Below are positions 17,512 through 25,118 of a stretch of 47,596 nucleotides of DNA, piece by piece; positions within the stretch are counted from its first letter, which is position 1; every line of letters starts with the position of its first letter. Position numbers and translations under genes: made by a program. Origin of the DNA: Candidatus Protochlamydia sp. (lineage in GTDB: Bacteria; Chlamydiota; Chlamydiia; Chlamydiales; Parachlamydiaceae); NCBI GenBank assembly GCA_013695355.1, contig JACDAQ010000051.1, forward strand, positions 1 to 47,596, given 5' to 3'. The notes beneath the pieces were generated by a model that saw only the letters and a program-made list of their open reading frames with translations, was not told the DNA's origin and made no database searches.

Positions 17512-18180
17512 GTGAGCAAGAAATTTTTTAGCTTAATTTACGGAAGCGAAGTCCATACAACACCTAAAAGTAAAATTATCCCCGCGGGATCCTATTCAAA
17601 GCTGATGGAAGCCTATGAAGTCCTTAATTCCATTAAAGAAGAAGCCGACCAATATCGTTTGCAAATATCCAAAGAAAGCGAACAAATAAAAGAAATTGCT
17701 TTCAAAGAAGGGTATGAGGCGGGATTTAAAAAATGGACCGAACACCTTGCCAAATTGGAGCAGGAAATTGAAGAAGTCCATCAGGAGCTGCAGCAGCTGG
17801 TCATTCCTGTGGCGCTGAAAGCTGCCAAGAAAATAGTAGCGAGGGAAGTTGAACTCTCCCCTGAAGTCATTATAGATATTGTTGCTGGTCAGTTGAAATC
17901 AGTTGCCACCCATAAAAAGATCACAGTTTATGTCAATAAAGATAATCTCGAGGCCCTGGAAAAAAATAAACCTCGCATTAAAGACATATTTGAAGCATTA
18001 GAAAGCTTATCCATCCGCGCGAGGGCAGATATTGCTCCCGGAGGATGCGTAATTGAAACTGAAATTGGGATTATTAATGCCCAATTGGACCATCGCTGGA
18101 GTGTTTTAGAAAAAGCCTTTGAAAACTTAAAAAAGATCGAACAAAAGAGCGAAGGTATGGCAAACGATGCAAAAAAATAA
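17512..18180 (+). CDS. sctL: Type III secretion ATPase regulator/stator SctL
   Basis: A 222-residue SctL (YscL/FliH family). It has an N-terminal segment FFSLIYGSEVHTTPKSKIIPAGSYSKLMEA, a long coiled coil with a GYEAGFKKW..LAKLEQEIEEVHQELQQL stretch (about 25-105), and the V1-ATPase-E-like C-terminal domain (KAAKKIVAREVELSPEVI; ADIAPGGCVIETEIG). It connects the export ATPase SctN to the cytosolic sorting platform. The start is GTG 17512, 3 bases after the preceding stop. The 3' end overlaps sctR by 14 bases. Confidence 0.9.
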   Translation: MSKKFFSLIYGSEVHTTPKSKIIPAGSYSKLMEAYEVLNSIKEEADQYRLQISKESEQIKEIAFKEGYEAGFKKWTEHLAKLEQEIEEVHQELQQLVIPVALKAAKKIVAREVELSPEVIIDIVAGQLKSVATHKKITVYVNKDNLEALEKNKPRIKDIFEALESLSIRARADIAPGGCVIETEIGIINAQLDHRWSVLEKAFENLKKIEQKSEGMANDAKK

Positions 18181-19144
18181 ACGTGTTTCCTTCAAACCCC
18201 TCCTATGCCTGTTAGGGATTTTATGCCTCCTTTCTTTGGCACCAGAATCGCTGTATTCTCAGACCGGTCCTGCCGAGACCCCGCCAGCTGCTGAAGCAGA
18301 AACTACGCCTCCCGAGGGTACTGCCAGGCCAGGGCGTACAGCCTCAACCACACCGGCCCCTCCCCGTCCCTTACGCCCGATACCCCGTCCAGCTTACCGC
18401 CCCACTAAACCTGAAAAACTGTCGCCAGAACAGGAAGCTTTTAATGCCACACAAGCTGAAATTGGACAATTGAAACGCCCTTCCTTAATTACCCAGGCAG
18501 TTCTGTTAAGTTTACTTTCGCTGCTTCCCTTTATCATCATGAACCTGACCTCCTTTCTTAAGATCGTTGTGGTATTGTCCTTATTAAGGACTGCTCTTGG
18601 CGTTCAGCAGGCCCCCCCTAACCAGGTGATCAACGGTGTGGCATTCCTGCTCAGTTTGTTCATTATGTACCCCACAGCGGCCAAAATGTATGATGCAGCA
18701 CAGTCGACGATCAATCAGCAAAATGTTCCCGACTCCCTTCTTTCACCCACATCATCTACCTATGTCATCGAGGTTGCTTCGGCTGCCAGCGAACCGATGC
18801 GCAATTTTCTCAAACGGAACAGCTCTAACAAACATCAGGCCCTATTTTATCGCTTGGTATATCGTGGATTACCTGAAGCCTACCGTGAAACCCTTAAACC
18901 TGATGATTTCATTGTGCTCGTCCCCTCTTTTATTACGGGACAATTAAAGGATGCTTTTGAGATCGGCGTGTTGATTTATATTCCCTTTTTCGTCATCGAT
19001 CTGGTCACATCCAATATTTTGTTGGCCATGGGTATGATGATGCTTTCCCCCGTTACTATTTCAATGCCGCTAAAATTATTTTTGCTGGTAATGCTTGACG
19101 GATGGACTATTTTGATCGAAGGATTAGTAAAAACGTTCCAATAA
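18167..19144 (+). CDS. sctR: Type III secretion export apparatus protein SctR, N-terminally extended
   Basis: A 325-residue SctR (FliP/YscR). The family core starts near residue 105 (ITQAVLLSLLSLLPFIIMNLTSF) and contains KIVVVLSLLRTALGVQQAPPNQV and FIPFF-type C-terminal helices (GVLIYIPFFVIDLVTSNIL, GMMMLSPVTISMPLKL). Before it lie a cleavable-looking signal sequence (about 1-31) and a proline/threonine-rich low-complexity linker (32-95, PPRPLRPIPRP). An extended N-terminus is also seen in chlamydial SctR, while non-chlamydial SctR is about 215-220 residues. It forms the SctRST export gate. It overlaps the sctL stop by 14 bases. Confidence 0.95.
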   Translation: MQKNKRVSFKPLLCLLGILCLLSLAPESLYSQTGPAETPPAAEAETTPPEGTARPGRTASTTPAPPRPLRPIPRPAYRPTKPEKLSPEQEAFNATQAEIGQLKRPSLITQAVLLSLLSLLPFIIMNLTSFLKIVVVLSLLRTALGVQQAPPNQVINGVAFLLSLFIMYPTAAKMYDAAQSTINQQNVPDSLLSPTSSTYVIEVASAASEPMRNFLKRNSSNKHQALFYRLVYRGLPEAYRETLKPDDFIVLVPSFITGQLKDAFEIGVLIYIPFFVIDLVTSNILLAMGMMMLSPVTISMPLKLFLLVMLDGWTILIEGLVKTFQ

Positions 19145-19163
19145 AGTAAATGCGGAGAAAAAG

Positions 19164-19445
19164 ATGTTTCAAACCCAGGTTGTCCAACTTGCCTATCAGG
19201 GAATGCTGCTGATTTTGATTTTATCAGCCCCTCCCATTTTGGTAAGCATGTTTTTTGGGATTATTGTAGCTATTTTTCAGGCAGCTACTCAAATTCAGGA
19301 ACAGACCCTTTCTTTCACCATCAAGCTTGTAGCCGTAACGTTGACCCTTATGCTGCTAGGCGGCTGGCTTGGGGCGCAAATTATGGCATTTGCCAATGAC
19401 ATTTTCACTAATTTTCCTCAATGGAGCGTCGCAAGTGCGCGTTAA
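19164..19445 (+). CDS. sctS: Type III secretion export apparatus protein SctS
   Basis: A 93-residue SctS (FliQ/YscS) with two membrane helices (about 12-40 and 52-75). The GMLLILILSAPPILVSMFFG and FQAATQIQEQTLSFTIKL segments are family signatures. It combines with SctR and SctT in the export gate of the injectisome. The GGAGAAAAAG leader gives a ribosome-binding site. It lies 18 bases before sctT. Confidence 0.96.
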   Translation: MFQTQVVQLAYQGMLLILILSAPPILVSMFFGIIVAIFQAATQIQEQTLSFTIKLVAVTLTLMLLGGWLGAQIMAFANDIFTNFPQWSVASAR

Positions 19446-19463
19446 TAAAATGGTTGAAAAGGG

Positions 19464-20312
19464 ATGACAAATGACTATTTGACGCTTTATATCAATACCG
19501 CTTTTTCCGTTTATGATCCTCTCTCTTTCTTCTCGCTCATGTTCCTTTTTTTTGGAAGGATGATGCCTATCATTGCAATGGCGCCTTTCTTTGGCGCAAA
19601 AGTCTTGCCCCACCCGGTAAAGGTAGCCTTAACGATTTGTTTATTTGCTATTTTTCTACCCCAGCTTGTCTTTGTGACAACGACACCGATCACCTTCAAT
19701 TTTCAGCTGGTCATGTATTTTTTTAAGGAGCTTTTCATTGGAACTCTGCTTGGATTCATCGTCAGTATTCCTTTTATAGTTGTACAAAACACAGGAATAT
19801 TAATTGACCATCAAAGAGGAGGGGCTAGTTTGATGGTGAACGATCCCACCATGCAAAACCAGTCTTCCCCTCTTGGAACTTTGTTCAATCTTGTTTTAAT
19901 TTATCTATTTTTTATGATCGACGGACCATTTGTGGTCATGGACATAGTTTCGCAATCTTATTCTATACTTCCACCAGATAAATTCCTTAATCCCCAATTT
20001 TTTCAAACAGACACTAATTTTGTCATTGATATCATGAAACTGATGGGAAAGGTCATGATCTTAAGCACACAGCTTGCGGCCCCCGCATTGATCATGATTT
20101 TGATGACCGACTTCTTTTTAGGCATCGCTAACCGTCTGGCCCCTCAGGTGCAGATCACTTTTTTGGGAATGCCACTTAAATCCCTTTTGGCCCTTGCTAT
20201 TGTTTTCTTCGGGTGGCGTCTTTTCATGGAACAAATGATCACTGAAACAAATAGCTGGATCCGCTACATGTATTGGATGATCGATCAGTTCCACCCGGCA
20301 GTTCCTACTTAA
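19464..20312 (+). CDS. sctT: Type III secretion export apparatus protein SctT
   Basis: A 282-residue SctT (FliR/YscT) with about six membrane segments. Signatures include FGRMMPIIAMAPFFGAKVLPHPVKVALT, KELFIGTLLGF and DHQRGGASLMVNDP, with the C-terminal NRLAPQVQITFLGMPLKS. Last gene of the sctJ-T block. ATG 19464 is the only good in-frame start. The SD-like AAAAGGG overlaps it closely, so translation may depend on coupling from sctS. Confidence 0.95.
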   Translation: MTNDYLTLYINTAFSVYDPLSFFSLMFLFFGRMMPIIAMAPFFGAKVLPHPVKVALTICLFAIFLPQLVFVTTTPITFNFQLVMYFFKELFIGTLLGFIVSIPFIVVQNTGILIDHQRGGASLMVNDPTMQNQSSPLGTLFNLVLIYLFFMIDGPFVVMDIVSQSYSILPPDKFLNPQFFQTDTNFVIDIMKLMGKVMILSTQLAAPALIMILMTDFFLGIANRLAPQVQITFLGMPLKSLLALAIVFFGWRLFMEQMITETNSWIRYMYWMIDQFHPAVPT

Positions 20313-20397
20313 TTTAAAAATATAACTGTAAATTGGAAAAATACAACAAATTAGCGCAATTATTTAGTATAATTATTTTATCAATTATAGGACTACT

Positions 20398-21918
20398 ATG
20401 TACCGCTATCTTCTTCCTCTCATGCTATCTTTAGCTCTCTTTCTAAGCGCTGCAGCGCTTCCAAAAAGAATCACTTCAATCATGGATCAGCCAAAATATG
20501 CGCACGCTTCCTGGGGATTCTATGCCAAAGATTCAAAAACAGGAAATGTCCTTCTAGACTACCGCTCTAATGAGCTTTTTCTTCCTGCTTCAACTACCAA
20601 GCTGTTTTCTGTGGCCGCTCTTTTACATGCTTACGGAGAAAATTACCGCTTTAAAACGCCTGTTTATGCCATTGGGCTGCTTGAAAAAGGCGTGCTGAAA
20701 GGAAGCTTGGTGTTAGTGGCCCAGGGAGACCTCACCCTAGGCGGCAGGCAAAATGGTAAAGATGCCATTTCTTTCACTCCATTAGACCACATTATTGCCA
20801 ATATTGCTCCGGGGGTCACACTTACCAAAGAAGATCCTCTTTACGCTCTAAATGAACTTGCCAAACAAATTCGACAACGCGGGATCAAACAGATCGAAGG
20901 CGACATATTAATTGATGACCGGCTCTTTACAACTGTAACGAAAAGGGATATGGCGCTCTCTCCCATGATGCTGAACGAAAACTTAATCGACATTATCATA
21001 TCACCAAGCTCGGAGGGACAGCCGGCATACCTTACCTGGCGTCCTATGGTTCCAGGCTATCGTGTGATCAATGAAGTGATCTCGGAAAAAAATGGAGAAG
21101 AAGCTGCAATTGAAATAATGGCGGATGAAACAGGCAGAGAAATAAGAGTCAAAGGAATAATTCCTGTAAGCGAAAAGGAATTGGTGCGTGCTTTCTCTGT
21201 TCAAGACCCTTTGCATTTTGCACGGGCAGCCTTTATCCTGGCATTGCAAAATCAGGGAATTGTAACCAGCTTTAACCACGAGTTTACTTTGCCAACGCAA
21301 GAATATTTGAATCAGCAGAAACCTGCCGCTCTTTGGGTTTCGCCTCCCCTTTCTGAATATGCGAAGCTTATTTTAAAAGTCAGTCATAATTTGGGGGCTG
21401 ATTTAATCCCCCTTTTACTTGCAGTCAAAAATGGGGGGAAAACTTTTGAAGAAGGGATGTTGGAGCTTGGAAAATTTGCCATGCATGAAGTCAAACTTAA
21501 ACCCGGAACATTCGTATTGGCAGATGCGGCGGGAGGGGACAATAATCGCTTTACTCCGCAGGCAGAAGTACAGCTCTTAGACTATATCCTTAAATGGCCT
21601 CAAGAGGCATTTGAAAAATTTTATCAGGCTTTGCCAATATTAGGTATCGATGGCTCCCTGGCAGATTTTGCGAGAAATACCGAAGCCGTTGGAAAAGTCC
21701 GAGCCAAGCCAGGAACAGGACTCACCACCAATTTTGCGACTAATCAGTTTCTTCTTACCACCCAGGCTTTAACTGGCTTTGTCGAGGCTAAAAATGGAAA
21801 TTTTATCGAATTTATGATCGTGGTCAATAATGGATCTATCGATAACGTTTTGGATGTGCTGCCTATTTTCGAAGACCAAGGACAAATTGCAGCTATTCTT
21901 TTTGATATGACTGACTAA
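20398..21918 (+). CDS. dacB: D-alanyl-D-alanine carboxypeptidase/endopeptidase, PBP4 type (S13)
   Basis: A 506-residue penicillin-binding protein of the DacB family with a signal peptide (about 1-21). Active-site SxxK is ASTTK (S65/K68), SxN is S329-H-N331, and DAAGGDNNRFTPQ matches the family's DGSGLS..TP loop. The third motif, normally KTG, reads KPGTG (K437-P-G-T-G), which is unusual for a serine PBP. An extended insertion (about 85-290) typical of PBP4 is present. It would trim peptidoglycan pentapeptides or cross-links in the periplasm, relevant to chlamydial division-septum peptidoglycan. A TATAAT box lies at 20368-20373 without a good -35. Downstream lies a decayed treS fragment, then the effector-like pair on the other strand. 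Confidence 0.88.
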   Translation: MYRYLLPLMLSLALFLSAAALPKRITSIMDQPKYAHASWGFYAKDSKTGNVLLDYRSNELFLPASTTKLFSVAALLHAYGENYRFKTPVYAIGLLEKGVLKGSLVLVAQGDLTLGGRQNGKDAISFTPLDHIIANIAPGVTLTKEDPLYALNELAKQIRQRGIKQIEGDILIDDRLFTTVTKRDMALSPMMLNENLIDIIISPSSEGQPAYLTWRPMVPGYRVINEVISEKNGEEAAIEIMADETGREIRVKGIIPVSEKELVRAFSVQDPLHFARAAFILALQNQGIVTSFNHEFTLPTQEYLNQQKPAALWVSPPLSEYAKLILKVSHNLGADLIPLLLAVKNGGKTFEEGMLELGKFAMHEVKLKPGTFVLADAAGGDNNRFTPQAEVQLLDYILKWPQEAFEKFYQALPILGIDGSLADFARNTEAVGKVRAKPGTGLTTNFATNQFLLTTQALTGFVEAKNGNFIEFMIVVNNGSIDNVLDVLPIFEDQGQIAAILFDMTD

Positions 21919-21926
21919 CAATCAAT

Positions 21927-21980
21927 AATTGTAATTAAGCACTCTTTTAATAATATTAAATGCCCTGGCAAGGAATGGAT
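21927..21980. repeat. Degenerate copy of the treS-mak 3' end
   Basis: Aligned by eye with 25064-25118 it matches in 44 of 55 positions with one gap. In the treS frame (minus strand) it still spells SIPC-GI but then contains stop codons. Its partner is the real 3' end of treS-mak, so this one is the decayed copy. The two copies bracket the effector-like pair and the FKBP remnant. Confidence 0.6.
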
Positions 21981-22003
21981 CTTAGCATAATTTACAAATT
22001 TTT

Positions 22004-23662
22004 TTATTCTATTTTTGTCAGATTTATTATTTTAATGAAATCTTCAATTTTCATTAATTTATCTTCGACCTTAACATACCCAGGTTTTGCTCGCAGGTCA
22101 ATCTCCTTTGTTTGATAACCTGAAGATGAATTATAAATAAGAGTTGCTTTTCCTTCATGCATTACCAAACGAGCCTCAACTATATTTTTCTTCATAGTTT
22201 CTATGGCGTCATTAAGAGTAGCGGGTTTTTTCAACGTTATTTTTGTTATTCCATATGAACTAAGAAATTTTAATTGATTAAATCCAATGACACTTTTTTC
22301 ACAGCTATTTCGATCCCAATCTTTTAAATCCATTGCTGCATTCTCAAACATCTCATTTTTAATAATTTCTGCAGCCATAATCCTTTTATTCCATTCAACA
22401 CCATCTGGCATTTCATTTTTGTGAGCTTTGTATTTACTTTGCACCTTATCCATAAGTTTATCCATTGGCATCGAAAGATCATCGCACCAATTTTTAATTT
22501 GATTCATATCATATCCTACTAATGCTAAATTACTTAATACGTCATCTGAATGATCATAACCCACTTGACCGTGACATTCCTGGAGTACTTTAGATACGGG
22601 GAGAGTAACTGGTGTTTCCCCAGTTTGAAGATTTTTAAGATAAAGTAGTGCGAAAGTAAAGCGGTAGGCGGGATTTGAGGTTTCAACTAGCTGTTGGAGA
22701 TTTTGAATCTTTCCAACACTCAAAGCTCCCTGCATATTCCCCACTCTTTCCTCCATTGCTGCTAATGAAGCTTCCATATCCATCCAGCCCGGCGGCAATT
22801 TTTTCAATTGATTCTGTCCTTGCGGAGTATTAAAATATTCCTTCAATTTTCCAATTTTTTCCTTATATGCCGCTACATCAATTTTAAGCTGTTCGATTTC
22901 TTTATTGGTTAGCGTCACATGTGCTTCCCGGCGATCGAGCAGAGCACAACGGTATGAGGAAACTAAATTTTCTCCCCTATTTATAAATCCGTTTGAATTA
23001 GGCATGCTTCGTGTATTATCAAAAAATTTAATTTTCCCCTCCTCTGTAATAAATATGTTTGAGCTATGCGCGTCAAACATGCCAAACACAACGCTTGCCA
23101 ATATACCGTTAGTCATTTCCTGTTTTGATAATTTCCCATCATATTCCCATAGAAGATTTCCTTTTTGAGCAATTTGAATGCCGCCTTGAAGAACTAACTG
23201 ACTACTATCTCTAATTTCGGCTTCTCCTGTCGCGACGAATTGATCTTCTAAGCCCATTATCACGGCAATATCCCACATTAATTTTTCCATTGTACCGGCC
23301 GCTTTCTCTCCTCCTGTTCCTACTTTAAAAAAGGCAGATGCCTCGTCAGCTTTTGTTTCAAAAGCTGCAAATTTGCCGCTTGTAGATGCATTTTTCATCC
23401 TAAATACGTCATTTGCACTGGTCCCCTGCTTTACCAAAGGCGGTTGGCCCGCAGCCCACCCCTTTGCCTCTCTAATTGCGTTTTGGAGTTGTGCTTGTGA
23501 CTGAATTGCATTTCGAGTGATTGGAATTTTTTTGTTTAAATCTAAGGTATTTTTAGTAGAAATTCGAGGAATGTCATTTTTGGCCTCTTTTATACCTTCT
23601 CGAAGTTCTGACACAATTAATTGACGTGCATCAATAGTATTTAAATTATACGCACCAGTCAT
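22004..23662 (-). CDS. Putative secreted protein with PI3/4-kinase-like fold
   Basis: A 552-residue protein of unknown function. Residues about 75-230 resemble a phosphatidylinositol-kinase/protein-kinase-like catalytic region: FRMKNASTSGKFAAFETKADEA (nucleotide-loop lysine candidate K104), then GLEDQFVATGEA, then FGMFDAHSSNIFITEEGKIKFFDN. The last follows the D-x-H-x-x-N catalytic loop (D197, H199, N202) and a DxG-like metal site (FFDN, D215). The remaining C-terminal half is helical, with no recognisable domain. Such kinases in intracellular bacteria are often effectors, but that is inference. No signal peptide. The start ATG overlaps the stop of the upstream gene (TAATG), so it is translated together with it. 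Confidence 0.7.
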   Translation of the reverse strand: MTGAYNLNTIDARQLIVSELREGIKEAKNDIPRISTKNTLDLNKKIPITRNAIQSQAQLQNAIREAKGWAAGQPPLVKQGTSANDVFRMKNASTSGKFAAFETKADEASAFFKVGTGGEKAAGTMEKLMWDIAVIMGLEDQFVATGEAEIRDSSQLVLQGGIQIAQKGNLLWEYDGKLSKQEMTNGILASVVFGMFDAHSSNIFITEEGKIKFFDNTRSMPNSNGFINRGENLVSSYRCALLDRREAHVTLTNKEIEQLKIDVAAYKEKIGKLKEYFNTPQGQNQLKKLPPGWMDMEASLAAMEERVGNMQGALSVGKIQNLQQLVETSNPAYRFTFALLYLKNLQTGETPVTLPVSKVLQECHGQVGYDHSDDVLSNLALVGYDMNQIKNWCDDLSMPMDKLMDKVQSKYKAHKNEMPDGVEWNKRIMAAEIIKNEMFENAAMDLKDWDRNSCEKSVIGFNQLKFLSSYGITKITLKKPATLNDAIETMKKNIVEARLVMHEGKATLIYNSSSGYQTKEIDLRAKPGYVKVEDKLMKIEDFIKIINLTKIE

Positions 23663-24675
23663 TATCCCTTTAGCATTTGCGTGAACTTTTGATTGCCTAG
23701 ATTAACCTCAGGATCTTTAACAGTTGGCCTATCTGGCAAAACTAGCATGAAAGCTTTCGCATCCTCAGAATTAATTGTAATTTCAGAAATGCACTTTGAC
23801 ATAATTTCAAGATTAGAGAACTGTTGCTCCAGTTTTTTTTGTAGATCTTTTAAAGCAGGCTTATCATCTCTTAAAATAATCTCATCCCATTGTTCAAAAT
23901 TTTCTATTATTTCATCGATCCCGGCTTGCATCACTGGATATTTTCGAGCTTGACTTGCAATTTGAGAAGCCATCTCAGCAGGAAAATATTCAGCCATTAA
24001 CTCTTTTTTCTGTGTATTATTAGACTTGTATACCTCTGCCAGAGTATCAGGCAGATAAACTTTACCATGAATTTGTATGATCTCAACATGAGATTCTGAC
24101 AATGTTTCTAGATTTTTAAATTGTTGGTTTAAATCTTTCTCTGCTTTATAGATTTCATTACTGATTTCTTTAAATAAGTTTTTATCTTGCATTGCATTTT
24201 TATCATTCCAAATTAAAGCTAGTTGATCATATTTTTCAAAATTATTTTTAATTCCCTTTATTTTTTCCCCCATTTCTGGATTTGTTCTGGCTTGATCCAC
24301 CATTTTTTCTGCACTAGATTTGGGTAAAAAACTTATTAGAAGTTCCTTTTTCTGCAAATTAGTTGAAACATATAATTTTAAGAGGGTATTATCTTTTGGC
24401 TCTCTGGGATCAAACGGGGCATTTAAATGTAATAATGATTCCATTAGGCTCCTTTTGCCAACTTCCGACGATCCCTTTTGAATTTCTATTTTTGAATAAA
24501 TATTTGAATTAAAAACGCGATTTGTTTTTGAAAAACTTATTCCATTCAGTAGTCTAAATGTGTAATTTTTTAATTCAGTATATTTTTTATCTACTTGATT
24601 AACGAAAGATTGAAAGTATTTACTAAAACTTTTTTCTGTATTTAATTTAGGTTGTGCATGCTCAATAACTTCCAT
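23662..24675 (-). CDS. Unassigned helical protein with internal duplication, first gene of the pair
   Basis: A 337-residue, lysine/glutamate-rich, mostly helical protein. It contains two related repeats, about 96-200 and 211-300. Each has a QKKEL..PxxxAxxxxxQAR..P.M segment, then an NFE.(W/Y)D helix, then a QQF.NLE.(L/M)S helix. I recognise no family. No membrane segment or signal peptide. It overlaps the downstream kinase-like gene by one base in a TAATG junction, so the two products are probably made together and may act as partners, for example a chaperone or regulator for the kinase-like protein. Its 5' end sits over the truncated FKBP remnant (24704-25042, opposite strand). Confidence 0.75.
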   Translation of the reverse strand: MEVIEHAQPKLNTEKSFSKYFQSFVNQVDKKYTELKNYTFRLLNGISFSKTNRVFNSNIYSKIEIQKGSSEVGKRSLMESLLHLNAPFDPREPKDNTLLKLYVSTNLQKKELLISFLPKSSAEKMVDQARTNPEMGEKIKGIKNNFEKYDQLALIWNDKNAMQDKNLFKEISNEIYKAEKDLNQQFKNLETLSESHVEIIQIHGKVYLPDTLAEVYKSNNTQKKELMAEYFPAEMASQIASQARKYPVMQAGIDEIIENFEQWDEIILRDDKPALKDLQKKLEQQFSNLEIMSKCISEITINSEDAKAFMLVLPDRPTVKDPEVNLGNQKFTQMLKG

Positions 24676-24703
24676 CTTAGTTTCACTAATAACATTTACC
24701 TCA

Positions 24704-25042
24704 CCACAATTTCAGTTTACTTATGGCGACCCAGATATACTGCCGCAATTGCAAGAAATAGTTAAAAATATGGAGCAAGGAACAACAAAAATCCTATCTC
24801 TATCTCCTATTCAAGCTTATGGAAACTATTTCATTGAATTAGTCATTCCCATTTTAAAGAATTCGCTTCCTTCCGATATTAATATCAAAGTGGGAGATGA
24901 TTATATTTACCAAACTGAAACTGATGAGTTAAAAAAAGCGAGGGTAGTAGAGGAAGATGAAGATTATCTCTATTTTGATCATAACCATCCCCTTGCAGGT
25001 AAAATATTGAAATATGAAGTCACACTGCTTGAAATCAAATGA
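24704..25042 (+). pseudogene. N-terminally truncated FKBP/SlyD-type peptidyl-prolyl isomerase
   Basis: The open frame encodes only the second half of a SlyD-like FKBP. It holds QFQFTYGDPDILPQLQEIV, LSLSPIQAYG (family: PPEEAYG), an IF-domain-like stretch and the hallmark FDHNHPLAGKIL followed by a beta strand and a normal stop. The N-terminal beta strands (about 30 residues) and any start codon with a ribosome-binding site are missing. The frame simply continues upstream into the opposite-strand gene. Most likely the arrival of the effector-like pair cut off the 5' end. A TTG at 24749 could in theory start a 97-residue product. Confidence 0.75.
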
Positions 25043-25063
25043 CCCGGGGTAGGCCTGTATAAA

Positions 25064-25118
25064 AATTGATAATCAAATACTGTTTAAATGATATAAAATG
25101 CCGCGGCAGGGAATGGAT
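25064..25118. repeat. Parent copy of the treS-mak 3' end repeat
   Basis: This 55-base segment covers the last codons of treS-mak (minus strand, encoding ASIPCRGILYHLNSI) and nine bases after its stop. Its decayed partner is at 21927-21980, in the same orientation, about 3.1 kb to the left. Confidence 0.6.
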
